Below, one piece after another: positions 1-11,034 of a DNA stretch of 64,000 nucleotides. The translations under genes were made by a program, and so were the position numbers. Position 1 is the first letter of the stretch, and each line of letters opens with the position of its first letter. A model generated the notes under the pieces. That model searched no databases and was not told the origin of the DNA. It saw only the letters and a program-made list of their open reading frames with translations. Source of the DNA: Rhabdophis nuchalis (lineage: Eukaryota > Chordata > Lepidosauria > Squamata > Natricidae); NCBI GenBank assembly GCA_039707465.1, contig CM077647.1, forward strand, positions 178,078,663-178,142,662, written 5' to 3'.

Positions 1-17
1 GAAGGTATTCTCTACAA

Positions 18-690
18 ATATTCGCAAGGAAGGAAGGAAGGACAGAAGAGAGAAAGGAACAGAGGAAGGATGAAAGGAAGGAAGGAGAAAAGGAAAGAAG
101 ATAGAGAAAAGAACAGAGGGAAGATGGAAGGAAGATCAAGGAAGAAAGAAGACAAAAAAAAGGAAAGCAGGGAGATGAGAAAAGAGGAAGGAAAGAATGG
201 AAGGAGGGAGGGGGAGAGGGAGGAAGGAAGGAGGGAGAAGAAAGAAAAGAGGAAGGAAGGGAAAAAGACAGAAAAGAGGAAGAAACAGAAAGGAAGGAGA
301 GAAGGGAGGGAGATGAATGAGAAAAGAGGATAGAAAAGAAGAAGGAAAGAATGGAGGGAGGGAGGGAAAGAAGGAAGAAGAGAAGGAAATAAGGGAAAGG
401 AATTGAGGGAGGATGGAAGGAAGGCCAAAGAAGAAAGAAGATAGAAATGAGGGAAAGAAGGGAGGGAAGGAAGAAAGAGAGAGACATGAAAGAAGATAGA
501 AAAGAGCAAGCAAGAAAGGAGAGAGAAAAGAAAGTAGAGAAGGGGAAGGAAGGAAGGAAGGAAGGAAGGAGGGAAGGAAGGAAGGAAGGAAGGAAGGAAA
601 AAAGAGAAAAGAGGAAGAAAGATAGAAAGGAAGGAGGGAAGGGAGAGAGAGGAGGGAGAAAAGAAGATAGAAACGAAGGGAGGGATTTCA
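18..690. repeat. Purine-rich GAAG/GGAAGG array
   Basis: Degenerate repeats of GAAGGAAG, GAGAAAAG and related purine words with very few pyrimidines on the plus strand. Long open frames of Lys/Arg/Glu or Ser/Phe/Leu here are side effects of the repeat. It lies in PRMT5 intron 1. Confidence 0.9.
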
Positions 691-699
691 AAAATCCTA

Positions 700-1000
700 C
701 TTGGCAATGAACTATATGAAATACAGATTTCAAATCACTCTATGACGGCACACTTCCATCTGTCAGTGAATGCACCCACAACGTTCACCTTTGATCCCTA
801 CAGCATAAATAAAAAAAAGTGGCATTAATACAACTCATAAGACCCTGACTAACCTTATATAAAGATATATATATATATATATCTTTATATATATATATAT
901 ATATCTTTATATATATATGGCTCTGACCTGGATGGCTAAAAGGCCATTTTATCCCAAGGAGATTTTGAATAGAAGAAGGCACTGAATTAAGGTCTTCTCA
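700..1000. other. PRMT5 intron 1, no gene seen
   Basis: Only a TA-dinucleotide tract (about 866-918, with two CTTTATA interruptions) stands out. No PRMT5 exon 2 match was seen. Confidence 0.6.
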
Positions 1001-1004
1001 TGAG

Positions 1005-1870
1005 AAAGGCAGGGCTAGACAAATCAAAAGTTGGAATTAAGATTGCCGGGAGAAATATCAACAACCTCAGATAGGCAGATGATACCACTCCAATGGCAGA
1101 AAGTGAAGAGGAGCTGAGGAGACTCTTGATGCGGGTGAAGGAGGAGAGTGCAAAAGTTGGCTTGAAACTCAACATTAAGACAGCTAAGATCATAGCATCT
1201 GGCCCTCTCAATTCCTGGCAAAGAGACGGGGAAGAAATGCAGGTAGTGACCGATTTTATTGTCCTGGGCTCCCAAGATCACCACAGATGGGGATTGCAGC
1301 CAAGAAATTAAAAGAGGCTTGCTCGTGGGGAGGAAAGGTATGGCAATTCTGGACAGCATCCTAAAAACCAGAGGCATCACCCTGCCAATACATGTGTGTA
1401 TAGTCAACGTTGTGGTTTTCTCAGTTGCAATGGATGGCTGTGATGGTTGGATCATAAGGAAGGCTTGAGCGCCAAAGAATGGAGGCCTTTGAACGATGGT
1501 GCTGGAGAAGATTCCTGCATTGAGTCCCTTGGACTGCAAGGTGATCCAACCGGTCGGTCCTAGAGGAGATCCACTCTGACTGCTCTTTAGAAGGCCAGAC
1601 CCTGAAGAGGAAACTCAAAAACTTTGGCCACCTGATGAGAAGGAAGAAGGACTCCCTGGAGAAGAGCCTCATGCTGGGAAAGATGGAGGGCAAAAGAAGA
1701 AGAAGGGGACGACAGAGAAGGAGGTGGCTGGATGGAGTCACCGAAGCAGCAGGCGTGAGCTTCAATGGACTCCGAGGGATGGTAGAGGACAGGAAGGCCT
1801 GGAGGAACGTTGTCCATGGGGTCGCGATGGGTCAGACACAACTTTGCAACCACCGACTTTGCTCCCAACA
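1005..1870 (+). mobile_element. BovB (RTE) LINE fragment, dead reverse transcriptase
   Basis: Translation shows the BovB RT region: NINNLR then ADDTT, MAESEEELRRLLMRVKEES, GLKLNI, GEEMQVVTDFI, then EIKRGLLVGRKGMAILDS in another frame, and the C-terminal RRWLDGVTEAA and HGVAMGQTQL. The tyrosine of the YADD active site is a TAG stop at 1072-1074 and there is a frameshift near 1290, so it cannot code for an active enzyme. It is 5' truncated. Confidence 0.9.
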
Positions 1871-1879
1871 ACGATGGGA

Positions 1880-2190
1880 GAGTTTAAGCCCACACCGCTT
1901 CCAATGGCCAAGTTGGAGGAAAAACACTTCTAGAATTTCGTGGGATCAAAATTCAAACTCTTGGCTACCGTTGCATGCGCCTTGGGGTCACGGGATCACC
2001 TTTTCCGTCCGTCCGAGAAGCAAAATCAATGGGGAAGCCGAATTCATTTAACAACCAGGTAAATTAACTGATCAACTCTAGTGATTTGCTTAACAACCGC
2101 GACAGGGAAGGTCGTAAAACGAGGCAAAGCTCACTCAACTAACGTCTCAGCTGACAACAAGAGATTTTGGGCTCAATAGTGGCCACAGTT
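1880..2190. repeat. Fragment of the AACAACCG / GTTAAGTGA interspersed repeat
   Basis: Phrases such as CTTAACAACCGCGACAGG and the GTCACGGGATCA region recur many times in the window (for example 45465-45993). This copy is partial. Confidence 0.5.
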
Positions 2191-2224
2191 CAGGACCACC
2201 TGTTATTACATTATCATTGTTGGA

Positions 2225-2385
2225 ACAGCTTGCTGTCAGTGGTTGTGGGTGCTTCATCACTCGAGGTCGTTAAGAAGAGACTGGAGAGTCACTTGTCTGA
2301 AATAGGTCTCCTGGCTGAGCAGGGTGCTGGCTTAGAAGACCTGAAAGGTCCCTTCCAGCTCTATTCTGATTGATTGATTGATTGC
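2225..2385 (+). mobile_element. CR1 LINE 3' tail
   Basis: The typical CR1 end (GTTAAGAAGAGACTGG, then AGAAGACCTGAAAGGTCCC) is followed by a GATT repeat, the usual CR1-type microsatellite tail. Confidence 0.8.
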
Positions 2386-2544
2386 TGCTTTGAATTTTGA
2401 GGTTCAGCGGTAAATCCATTTCATAGCTAAATGCTTTACTCGCCCATTCTATTTTTAAGTGCACAACTCTATCCCTATCTAATTATAGAGTTTGACTCCT
2501 GATCCTTTTCTCGCCCACACAACCCTTAAAATTTTACACTGGAT

Positions 2545-2820
2545 CTTTGCATACCAAAGTCGTGTCTGACCCATTGCGACCCCATGGACAACGTTCCTCC
2601 AGGCCTTCCTGTTCTCTACCATCTTCTGGAGTCCAATTAAGCTCACGCCAACTGCTTCGGTGACCCCATCCAGCCACCTCTTTCTCTGGCAGGATGGAGT
2701 CACCGAAGCAGTAGGCATGAGATTAAATGGTCTCCGGAGAATGGCAGAGGACAGGAAGGCCTGGAGGAACACCGTCCATTGGGTCGCGATGGGTCGGACA
2801 CGACTTCGCAACTAACAACA
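2545..2820. mobile_element. Two BovB 3' ends in inverted (foldback) arrangement
   Basis: 2545-2690 carries the BovB 3' end in minus orientation (GTGTCTGACCCATTGCGACC) and 2692-2815 carries it in plus orientation. The arms of roughly 120-140 bp are complementary, making a long potential hairpin. Confidence 0.8.
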
Positions 2821-2829
2821 ACCAAGGTG

Positions 2830-2885
2830 TCACTGTAAATAGATATATGGATGGATGGATGGATGAAAATAAATGATAATGATGG

Positions 2886-2962
<77 letters not shown>

Positions 2963-3067
2963 TAGATACTGTAGACAGACAGACATGGACAGACAGACGA
3001 TAACTGATGATGGAATAAAAAGAAAATGATAGATAGATGATAGATGCTGATGGATATAGATATAAAG

Positions 3068-3143
<76 letters not shown>

Positions 3144-3302
3144 GATGGAGGATGATGAAGATAGAAAAATGATGGGTGGGTGGGTAGGTAGGTAGGTAGG
3201 TAGATAGACAGACAGACAGACAGACGATAATTGATTGATGATGGAAGATAGAAAAAGAAAATGATAGATAGATGATAGATGCTGATGGATATAGATATAA
3301 AG

Positions 3303-3386
<84 letters not shown>

Positions 3387-3796
3387 GATGGAGGATGATG
3401 AAGATAGAAAAAATGATGGATAGGTAGGTAGATAGATCGATAATTCGATAGATGAGATAGACAGTCAGACAGACAGACAGATGATATAGATAGATAGATG
3501 AGATAGATAGGTAGTTAGGTAGGTAGGGAGGCAGACAGACAAGATAGATGAGATAGACAGTCAGACAGACAGACAGAAGATAGACAGATGAGATAGATAG
3601 ATGAGCTAGACAGACAGACAGAGAGACTAGGTAGGTAGGAAGATGATAGACAGACAGACAGAAAAATAGGCAGATAGATGAATGGAAGGAAGGATAGATA
3701 ACAGACAGATGATGGATAGATGACAGACAGCCAGACAGATTATAATGATGGAGGAGGATGGAAGATAGAAAAAATGATGGTTGGGTGGGTAGATAG

Positions 3797-3889
<93 letters not shown>

Positions 3890-3892
3890 GAT

Positions 3893-3986
<94 letters not shown>

Positions 3987-3987
3987 C

Positions 3988-4028
<41 letters not shown>

Positions 4029-4060
4029 GATAGAGGATGATGGAAGTTAGATAGAAAAAG
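2830..4060. repeat. GATA (Bkm-like) microsatellite block with GACA, GATG and GGTA variants
   Basis: Pure GATA runs at about 2889-2962, 3069-3143, 3303-3386 and 3799-3984, linked by GACA, GGTA and GATG words. A linker (TGATAGATGCTGATGGATAT) is repeated before the second and third runs, so blocks were duplicated. GATA arrays are abundant in snakes (Bkm satellite). Confidence 0.92.
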
Positions 4061-4489
4061 AAAATGATAGAAATAGATGGATGGATCAGCAGAGAGATTG
4101 ATATGGTAGGGAGAAAGAGGGAGGGAGGGATAGATAAATAGATGAATTTAGCAAACTTCTTCTGAATCTCATTTTGGCCTTCAGAGGCAACTGACCCTGT
4201 CTTGGGTCAGATGAGCAGAGTAGAAATTTGATACATAAGTAAATAAATATATTTTTTTTCAAAAACTAAATATATTTCAGCCGACACCCTCAATCTCAAT
4301 TGCACTTTATAATAATGAAATTGAAATGTGACAGTCTCCATCCTACTTCCCGCCAGTTTCAGAGGGAGCCTCTGAGAGGAACATTTGTGAGACAGATACA
4401 AACACACACACAAACACACACACACAACCTTTTGACTCTATTAGAATACCTCAGCTAAACATTTTGCCACCTTTAAAAAAATAATAATT
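4061..4489. other. PRMT5 intron 1, unassigned
   Basis: AT-rich sequence with a short CA tract near 4402-4425. No exon, RNA gene or recognised transposon is seen. Confidence 0.5.
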
Positions 4490-4568
4490 CGCCTCACTTC
4501 CACGTGGACTACAACTCCCATCATGCCATGCTTTCTGGAAATGATGGGAGCCGCATTCCCAATAGGGG

Positions 4569-4696
4569 AGGTCAAAGGTCATCCTAGGGGCAGGAATAAC
4601 GGCCCTTCAAGCCGGGCCGAGGCCTCCCCCGCCCCCCCGCGAGCACAGGTAGAGGTAAAAGGTCATCCCGGCCCGCGCGGCGCAGGTCAAAGGTCG
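4569..4696. promoter_or_regulatory. Three DR1-type nuclear receptor sites in PRMT5 intron 1
   Basis: AGGTCA half-sites with 1-bp spacing occur three times just inside intron 1: a perfect DR1 at 4569-4581, one with AGGTAA as first half at 4653-4665, and one with AGGTCG as second half at 4684-4696. DR1 is the classical site for RXR/PPAR, HNF4 and COUP-TF. Binding is inferred, not shown. Confidence 0.6.
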
Positions 4697-4722
4697 CTGG
4701 CAGAGCACGTGATTATCCTCAC

Positions 4723-4856
4723 CCTTGTCTAGCCACCGCCCCCAGGGTGCCGGCCACTTCTGGGACGCAGCTTAGGTCCCTCCCGCAGGAGACCCGAGCC
4801 ACGCCGCCTGTCCCGGGCCCCACCGCCGCCATCACCGCCGCTGTAGAAGCCGCCAT
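4723..4856 (-). CDS. PRMT5: PRMT5 first coding exon (partial gene)
   Basis: Protein arginine methyltransferase 5, the main type II enzyme, makes symmetric dimethylarginine on histones, Sm proteins and other targets and works with WDR77/MEP50 in nucleus and cytoplasm. On the minus strand the ATG at 4856-4854 opens 44 codons plus 2 nt. The peptide has an alanine/glycine-rich start, then GRDLSCVPEV and TLGAVARQ, closely matching the vertebrate PRMT5 N-terminus (human GRDLNCVPEI, TLGAVAKQ). It ends at a good donor (GG|GTGAGG). This exon lies before the TIM barrel, so no catalytic residue is visible. A second in-frame ATG lies at codon 9, and an ORF without ATG support continues upstream. Exon 2 was searched for in 1-4700 and not found, so intron 1 exceeds 4.7 kb. 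The CpG-rich setting and the divergent tRNA-Arg support the call. Confidence 0.93.
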
Positions 4857-5307
4857 GGCACGCCGCGCACAGGGATCCCGACAGCCGGCAAGCCACGCCC
4901 CCGTTTTCCCCCATCCGCCAATCACGAGACGCCTTTCCCGAGACTTTGAAAGGGAGGAGCCAGCGCGCGCGAAGAGAAGCCAATCAGAAAGCACGCTGCG
5001 CCGGTGGAGGGGCGGAGCTCCCTTCCTTGAGGAGGGAACTTGAGAGGGGATGGAAAAAAGACATTTCCCGTCATGCCTCTGGAAACAGAACAGACCCGGC
5101 TTCTCCCTGAGGGAATTAGGGCTTTGGAGTTTCTACGAGGACTACATAGACCACAGCGCATTGCTCGCCTAATCCCGCCCCTCCATAGAACTAGAATTCC
5201 CAAGATGCATCAGGATACCAAAAAAAAACCCAAAGGCAATGGGATTGCGAAGAAGCGAGGGCTCCCCCTATATAAAAGAGATACGAGAAAGCTGCTGGTA
5301 TGTCTGA

Positions 5308-5380
5308 GGGCCAGTGGCGCAATGGATAACGCGTCTGACTACGGATCAGAAGATTCTAGGTTCGACTCCTGGCTGGCTCG
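5308..5380 (+). tRNA. tRNA-Arg (anticodon ACG)
   Basis: A 73-nt cloverleaf without intron. The acceptor strands GGGCCAG and CTGGCTC pair and G73 follows. The A box starts TGGCGCAATGG and the B box is GGTTCGACTCC. The anticodon loop CTACGGA gives ACG at 5341-5343. Compared with the vertebrate consensus as I recall it, the only change is a T at 5357 (T-arm stem), which makes a G:U-type pair and keeps the stem. No CCA is encoded, as expected in eukaryotes. It lies about 450 bp upstream of the PRMT5 start and points away from it, the same arrangement I recall in human. It should be a working gene. Confidence 0.95.
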
Positions 5381-5393
5381 GTTCAGATGAATG

Positions 5394-5400
5394 TTTTTTT
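5394..5400 (+). terminator. RNA polymerase III T-run terminator
   Basis: A run of seven T residues 14 nt after the tRNA-Arg gene, the normal Pol III stop signal. Confidence 0.85.
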
Positions 5401-5689
5401 CCCAACTTTAAAAATTATTATTCAACTAAATTTAAACTAAAAACTTTAAAACTATTTTAAAAATAGAAGTGTATTTTTTAGGCTTTGAGTGATTTGTGAT
5501 TCTTTTTCTTTTTTTTGTCTTCTTGGATTTTTATTTTGTATTTTGCATTTTAACTTTGTTCTGAATAATAGATATATATTGTTATTGTTCTGAATAAGAT
5601 TTTATACACACACACTTTAAAAAATAATGTAGATACATATTCACCTATATAGCTGTACATATACATATATAATATACATTATATAAATA
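5401..5689. other. AT-rich intergenic sequence
   Basis: Low-complexity AT-rich DNA after the tRNA terminator. Nothing codes and no known element was recognised. Confidence 0.5.
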
Positions 5690-6011
5690 GATTGTATACT
5701 GTATACTTCAAAAATATTTTAAATATATACACACACACACAACCTGCACACACACATATAAATACACACACACACACACACATATATATACATACACACA
5801 TACATACAATGATTTTTCACACACACATAAATACACACAAACATACAAATAAATGCACACACATACATACACATACCTATAAATACACACAAACATACAT
5901 ATATACACATACACACACACACACATAAATACACAAACCATTTTTCACACACACATATAAATGCACACAAACACATACATACACCCACAAATACACACAA
6001 ATGATTTTTTA
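5690..6011. repeat. CA/TACA microsatellite with embedded ATGATTTTTCACAC motif (left block)
   Basis: Mixed ACAC, ATACA and AAATACAC words with a recurring ATGATTTTTCACACAC insert. The same composite repeat resumes at 7963, so the two blocks probably were one array before LINE insertions. Confidence 0.85.
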
Positions 6012-7330
6012 TATAATCACATTTATATCCCGCCCTTCTCCACAAAGGACCCAGGGCGGCGCACAGGAATTTAAAAACATACAAAACAATAAATACAGAA
6101 TTTAAAAACATATTAAATTACAATCCTATGCTAAAATCCAAATTAAAATCCCCAATTTAAAACTATCTAAAATAGCCCCAACGGGAGGTTAGGCTAGGCC
6201 AGCTTGCTGAAAGAGATGTGTCTTTAGACACTGGCGGAAGAGGCGGAGGTCCGAGATGGTACGCAATTTAGGGGGTAGGTCGTTCCAAAGGGCAGGGCCC
6301 GCCACAGAGAAGGCCCTTCCCCTGGGTGTCGCCAGATGGCATTGCCCGGCCAGTGGCGTAGCGTGGGGGGTGCAGGGGGTGCGGGCCGCACCGGGCGCAA
6401 CATCTGGGGGGGCGTGCTCGCACTCGCAGCTCCCCGTCGCTTCGGGAAAGGGGATCGAGTAAGGCAGGAACAGCGGCAGCCGGGGAATGTGGCCACCGCC
6501 GCGGGGACCGGAGAAGCGTCGCCCGAAGCAAGAGCGGCTGCAAGAGGAGGCGTTTTCTCCCCGTCGCCCCGTCTTCTTCCTTGGGGAAAGGATCTTAGGG
6601 GATTTTTCATATTTTTATTAGTATTATTTCTCGGGCGGGGGAGGGGGGATCCGGAATCCAGGAAACCGGGAGGGGGCGGGAAATCGCAGGGAAAAGGAAG
6701 AGAGCTCGGCGGGCGGAAGGTGGGGAGAGCTCGCGCGTTCCAGCTGATTCAGCAGCGGTCTTGTGAATGCGCGGAGATGTAGCTGACAGGGCGGGAGAGG
6801 CGTCCCGCTCTCCGGATCGAAGGGAGGCCAGCTCTTTCGGGTACCTGCCGGCTGCGGCTGCCTCCCCTACCCCGCTGCCGTCGGATCTTCCTGCACCCCT
6901 CCTCTCCCCCCTTCCCGTTTCTCGCTTCCCCGCCGCTCCGCATGCTGCGCCCTCCCCGTCCTCGATGCCGCTGCTTCCCCCGGGGGAGGGCTAGAAAGGC
7001 ACCGAGAAGGATGAGCGAAGGGGTTGCCTCGCCGCCGGGTGCCACAGCCGCTGCCGAGGAGGGGGCGGCGGCGGGTGGGGGCCCTGCGGCGGGCGATGGA
7101 GTGGAAGAGACTCGAGTGCTAAAATCCAGGGGTTAGGGGGCGCAAATTACTTGCCTTGCCCCGGGTGCTGACAACCCACGCTACGCCACTGTGCCCGGCC
7201 GATGGCACCCTGAGAAGGCCCTCTCTGTGGGAGCGGATCGATCGAAGGGATATATGGGGCAGGAGGCGGTCTCGCATGTAACTAGGTCCCGAGCCATGGA
7301 GCGCTTTAAAGATGGTCGTCAGGACCTTGA
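6012..7330 (-). mobile_element. L2-type LINE 3' end, split by an hAT insertion
   Basis: On the minus strand this reads the C-terminal RT segment and the 3' tail with the conserved GCGCCGCCCTGGGTCC-type end. The element is continuous once the hAT at 6351-7191 and one copy of its 8-bp target duplication are removed. Confidence 0.85.
6351..7191. mobile_element. hAT non-autonomous element with CpG-rich insert
   Basis: Termini CAGTGGCGTAGCGTG and CACGCTACGCCACTG are perfect inverted repeats, flanked by the exact 8-bp duplication TGCCCGGC (6343-6350 and 7192-7199), the hAT signature. No transposase is encoded. The middle (about 6460-7130) is very CpG-rich, unlike a normal MITE, and carries an ATG at 7011 opening a short Ala/Gly-rich frame (MSEGVASPPGATAAAEEG...). 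Confidence 0.9.
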
Positions 7331-7332
7331 AT

Positions 7333-7962
7333 AATAATAATAATAATAATTTTAATTTTATATCCCGCTCTCTCTCCCCAAAGGGACTCGAGGCGGGGCA
7401 CAGGCAATTAAAAAATACAGATAAAACCACAGACAGAATACAAAATTAAAAATGAATTAAATTAGTCCTGCGCTAAAAACCCATAAACTAAACTAAAACT
7501 ACCCCTAAAACCCCTAACCTTAGAAGAGACTACCCAAGGCCGGCCAGGCGAAAAAGATGTGCCTTTAATTTTAAACGGAAGGAGCGGAGGTCCGTAGTTG
7601 TCCTAATATCGGGGGGGAAGGTCGTTCCAGAGGGCTGGGCCCGCCACAGAGAAGGCCCTTCCCCTGGGCGTCGCCCGCTGACAAAGTCTAGTGGACGGCA
7701 CTCGGAGAAGTCCCTCTCTGTGGGAGCGAATCGGCCGTGAGGATGTATGGGTCAGGATCCGATCCCGCAGATAGCTAGGTCCCGAGCCATGGAGCGCTTT
7801 GAAGATGATGACTAACACCTTGAAGCGCACCCGAAAGGCCACAGGGAGCCAGTGCAGCTCGCGCAGGATCAGTGTTATATGGGAGCATCACCCGCGCGGC
7901 TGCATTCTGGACTAGCTGTAGCTTTCGAGTGCACCTCAAGGGAAGCCCCATGTAGAGAGCGC
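7333..7962 (-). mobile_element. L2-type LINE 3' end
   Basis: Starts with an ATT/AAT trinucleotide tail at 7333-7350 and, on the minus strand, encodes the RT C-terminus (RVRFKVLVIIFKALHGSGPS, SYLRDRILTHTS, RSHREGLLRVPS). It appears inserted at the end of the preceding L2 copy. Confidence 0.88.
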
Positions 7963-8830
7963 ACACACACATAAATACACACATAAATATTTTCACACAC
8001 ACACACATAAATACACACATAGATGTAAACACACACACACACATATAAATACACACAAATGATTTTTCACACACACACATAAATACACACAAACATGTAT
8101 ACACACACATACATACACACATAAATACACACAAATGGTTTTTCGTACACACAGACACAAACATATATAAACACACACACATACACACACATATAAATAG
8201 ACACATACATATAAACACACACATACATACACACATATACACACAAACATTCATATAAACACACACACATACACACATAAATAGACACATACATATAAAC
8301 ACACACATACATACACACATATACACACAAACATACATATAAGCACACAAATCATTTTTCACACACACATATAAATACACACACACATACATACACCCAC
8401 AAATACACACAAATGATTTTTCACACACACATATAAATACACACAAACATACATATAAACACACACATTCACACACATATAAATAGACACATATATACAC
8501 ACACATACATCCACACATATACACACATACATATAAACACATACATATAAACACACAAACCATTTTTCACACACATATAAATACACACACATACATACAC
8601 CCACAAATACACACAAATGATTTTTCACACACAAACATATATACATACACACATATACACACAAACATACATATATGCACACACATACAGACACATAAAT
8701 ACACACACCATTTTTCACACACACATATAAATGCACACAAACATACATACACACACAAATACACACAAATGATTTTTCATGCACACACACACATAAACAC
8801 AAACACACGTGTGTATGTGTGTCTATGTGT
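7963..8830. repeat. CA/TACA microsatellite with embedded ATGATTTTTCACAC motif (right block)
   Basis: About 870 bp of ACACAC, ATACAT and AAATACAC words. The insert ATGATTTTTCACACAC or a close variant returns about every 60-280 bp, a loose higher-order pattern. Long Cys/Val/Tyr frames on the minus strand are artefacts. Confidence 0.88.
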
Positions 8831-8905
8831 TGTGTGAGAATCATTTTATTGGAATCTATAGATTGTATAGTTCAAAAATATTTTTTTAAATACAAACATA
8901 TATAT

Positions 8906-8907
<2 letters not shown>

Positions 8908-8943
<36 letters not shown>
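8908..8943. repeat. TG dinucleotide repeat
   Basis: A clean GT run of about 34 bp. Confidence 0.9.
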
Positions 8944-8946
<3 letters not shown>

Positions 8947-9087
8947 GCTGGCTCCTATTTCAATGGTTGTCCACTACTCCAAGATCCCTCTCACAGGTGC
9001 TACTCTTGAGCAAGGTGCCGATAGAACCAGTTCAGGCGTGTATCCAGCTGACTTACTACCTACTCAGCCGAACCACTAGGAACCCAC

Positions 9088-9527
<440 letters not shown>

Positions 9528-9564
9528 GAACCCACTTCTGCCCACAATGAAATTGAGTTTGACA

Positions 9565-9642
9565 CCCCTGTTCTATAGGCTTTCCTGACTGAGCAGGGGG
9601 TTGGACTAGAAGACCTCCAAGGTCCCTTCCAACTCTTATTTA
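9565..9642 (+). mobile_element. CR1 3' tail
   Basis: GGTTGGACTAGAAGACCTCC followed by AAGGTCCCTTCCAACTC is the typical CR1 end. Confidence 0.75.
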
Positions 9643-10170
9643 ATCTTTTTTTTTAAAAAAAATTTTGTGCAAATTTCAGGGCTGAAAAAGCTGATTTTGC
9701 TCCTTCCTCTAATAATAAACATTTTTGCTGGCCGAGAAAAAAACTCACACTGCAAAACTCTAGTCTAAAAGTTATATAACTTTTCATCAGCACTTTTGTT
9801 TAAAAATAAAAAAAGAAAGAGTTAGACTTTTAGCCAAGTTCGTGAAATAAATTACAGCAATTATGGAAAAGCCGCTTAAGTGACATTTTGCAAAACGTAA
9901 CAAGCCGGATTTATTGACCGATCGATCAATAAAGTGCCCGGAGTAGATTTCCAAGGTTATTTTTTTACTGGATCGCCAGACTGCTGTCATTCAACGGAGA
10001 GCAAAGTGGGAAAGATTTATTTCAAACTAAGTTTGCAGAAAATGTAAGAGTTCCATGAGGATTTTACAGGGATTTGTTTAAGACAGGGGTCCCCCAGCTA
10101 GCATTGAATTATGGGAGTTGAAGTCCACACCTCTTAAAATTTCCCAAGGTTGAGAAAGTTCTGTGCTGCC
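9643..10170. other. Intergenic AT-rich sequence with a MITE end
   Basis: Nothing codes. At 10087-10150 a half copy of the palindromic family with GGGAGTTGAAGTCCACACC is seen. Confidence 0.4.
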
Positions 10171-10175
10171 TTAAA

Positions 10176-10553
10176 ACATCCCTGCGGCCGATTCGCTCCC
10201 ACAGAGAGGGACTAGGCTATGCCAGCGGGCGACGCCCAGGGGAAGGGCCTTCTCTGTGGCGGGCCCGACCCTCTGGAACGACTTTCCCCCCGAACTTAGG
10301 ACAACTACGGACCTCCGCTCCTTCCGTCAAAAACTAAAAACACACTTCTTCTGCTTGGCTGGCCTGGGGTAATTTAACTGTTTTTAGGGTTTTTAGTTTT
10401 AGTTTTAATATGGGATTTTAGCGCAGGGTTTTAGTTTAATTCATTTTAATATTGTATTATGTTTGTGGTTTTATACATGTATTTTTAAATTCCCTGTGCA
10501 CCGCCTCGAGTCCCTTCGGGGAGAGAGAGCGGTTTATAAATTAAATTATTATT

Positions 10554-10610
<57 letters not shown>
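10176..10610 (+). mobile_element. L2-type LINE 3' end with TAA tail
   Basis: RT C-terminus (CGGCCGATTCGCTCCCAC region), then the GTGCACCGCCTCGAGTCCC end and a TAA/ATT trinucleotide tail at 10539-10608. Confidence 0.87.
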
Positions 10611-10673
10611 GCAGCATTCCCCCCCGACTTCTGAATTAAGGAAAGAAGGCAGACATGTAAATAATTCTAGGTT

Positions 10674-10985
10674 AAATCGGTCTTTCTCAAACTTGGCATC
10701 TTTAGGGCATTTGGACTTCAACTCCCAGAATCCCCCAGCCAGCATTGAATTCTGGGAGTTGAAGTCTACACCTTTTAACATTCCCAAAGTTTGAGAAACA
10801 CCGTTCTGGGCTGCCTTAATAAAGCAGAATTTCCCCCGACTTCTGAAATTAAAGAAAGAAGACGGACGTGTAAATAATTCTAGGTAAAATGGGTTGCTCA
10901 AACTTTGCCAACTTTAGGGACAGGTGGACTTCAACGCCCAGAATTCCTCAGCCAAGTGTCCATACGAATTAAAAGTTTCCTAGTT
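10674..10985. mobile_element. Palindromic MITE copies (GGACTTCAACTCCCAGAAT family)
   Basis: One near-complete inverted-repeat copy at about 10680-10805 and a diverged half copy at about 10885-10985. Arms contain GGACTTCAACTCCCAGAA and its complement. Other copies lie near 42665, 51858, 54025 and 60290. Confidence 0.75.
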
Positions 10986-11034
10986 TGAATAACCTCAGCT
11001 TAGATCTTGGCATCCTTGACTATCAGGGCGAAAC

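Larger units (their letters stand above)
4490..5260. promoter_or_regulatory. PRMT5 / tRNA-Arg CpG-island promoter region
   Basis: This GC- and CpG-rich block spans PRMT5 exon 1 and its upstream side. Visible elements are CACGTG E-boxes at 4501-4506 and 4706-4711, CCAAT boxes at 4918-4922 and 4980-4984, a ZNF143/SBS-type motif ACTACAACTCCCATCATGC at 4508-4526 and a weaker relative at 5190-5208. PRMT5 transcription on the minus strand probably starts around 4860-5000; the exact start cannot be read from sequence. Confidence 0.75.

Noticed and set aside
1..4700. PRMT5 exon 2
   Set aside because: Searched by eye for the conserved DFLCMPVFHPRF region and found nothing; intron 1 apparently continues past the window.
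7011..7136. Short MSEGVASPPG frame as a functional gene
   Set aside because: It lies inside a transposon without visible splice or downstream exon; kept only as a possible captured fragment.
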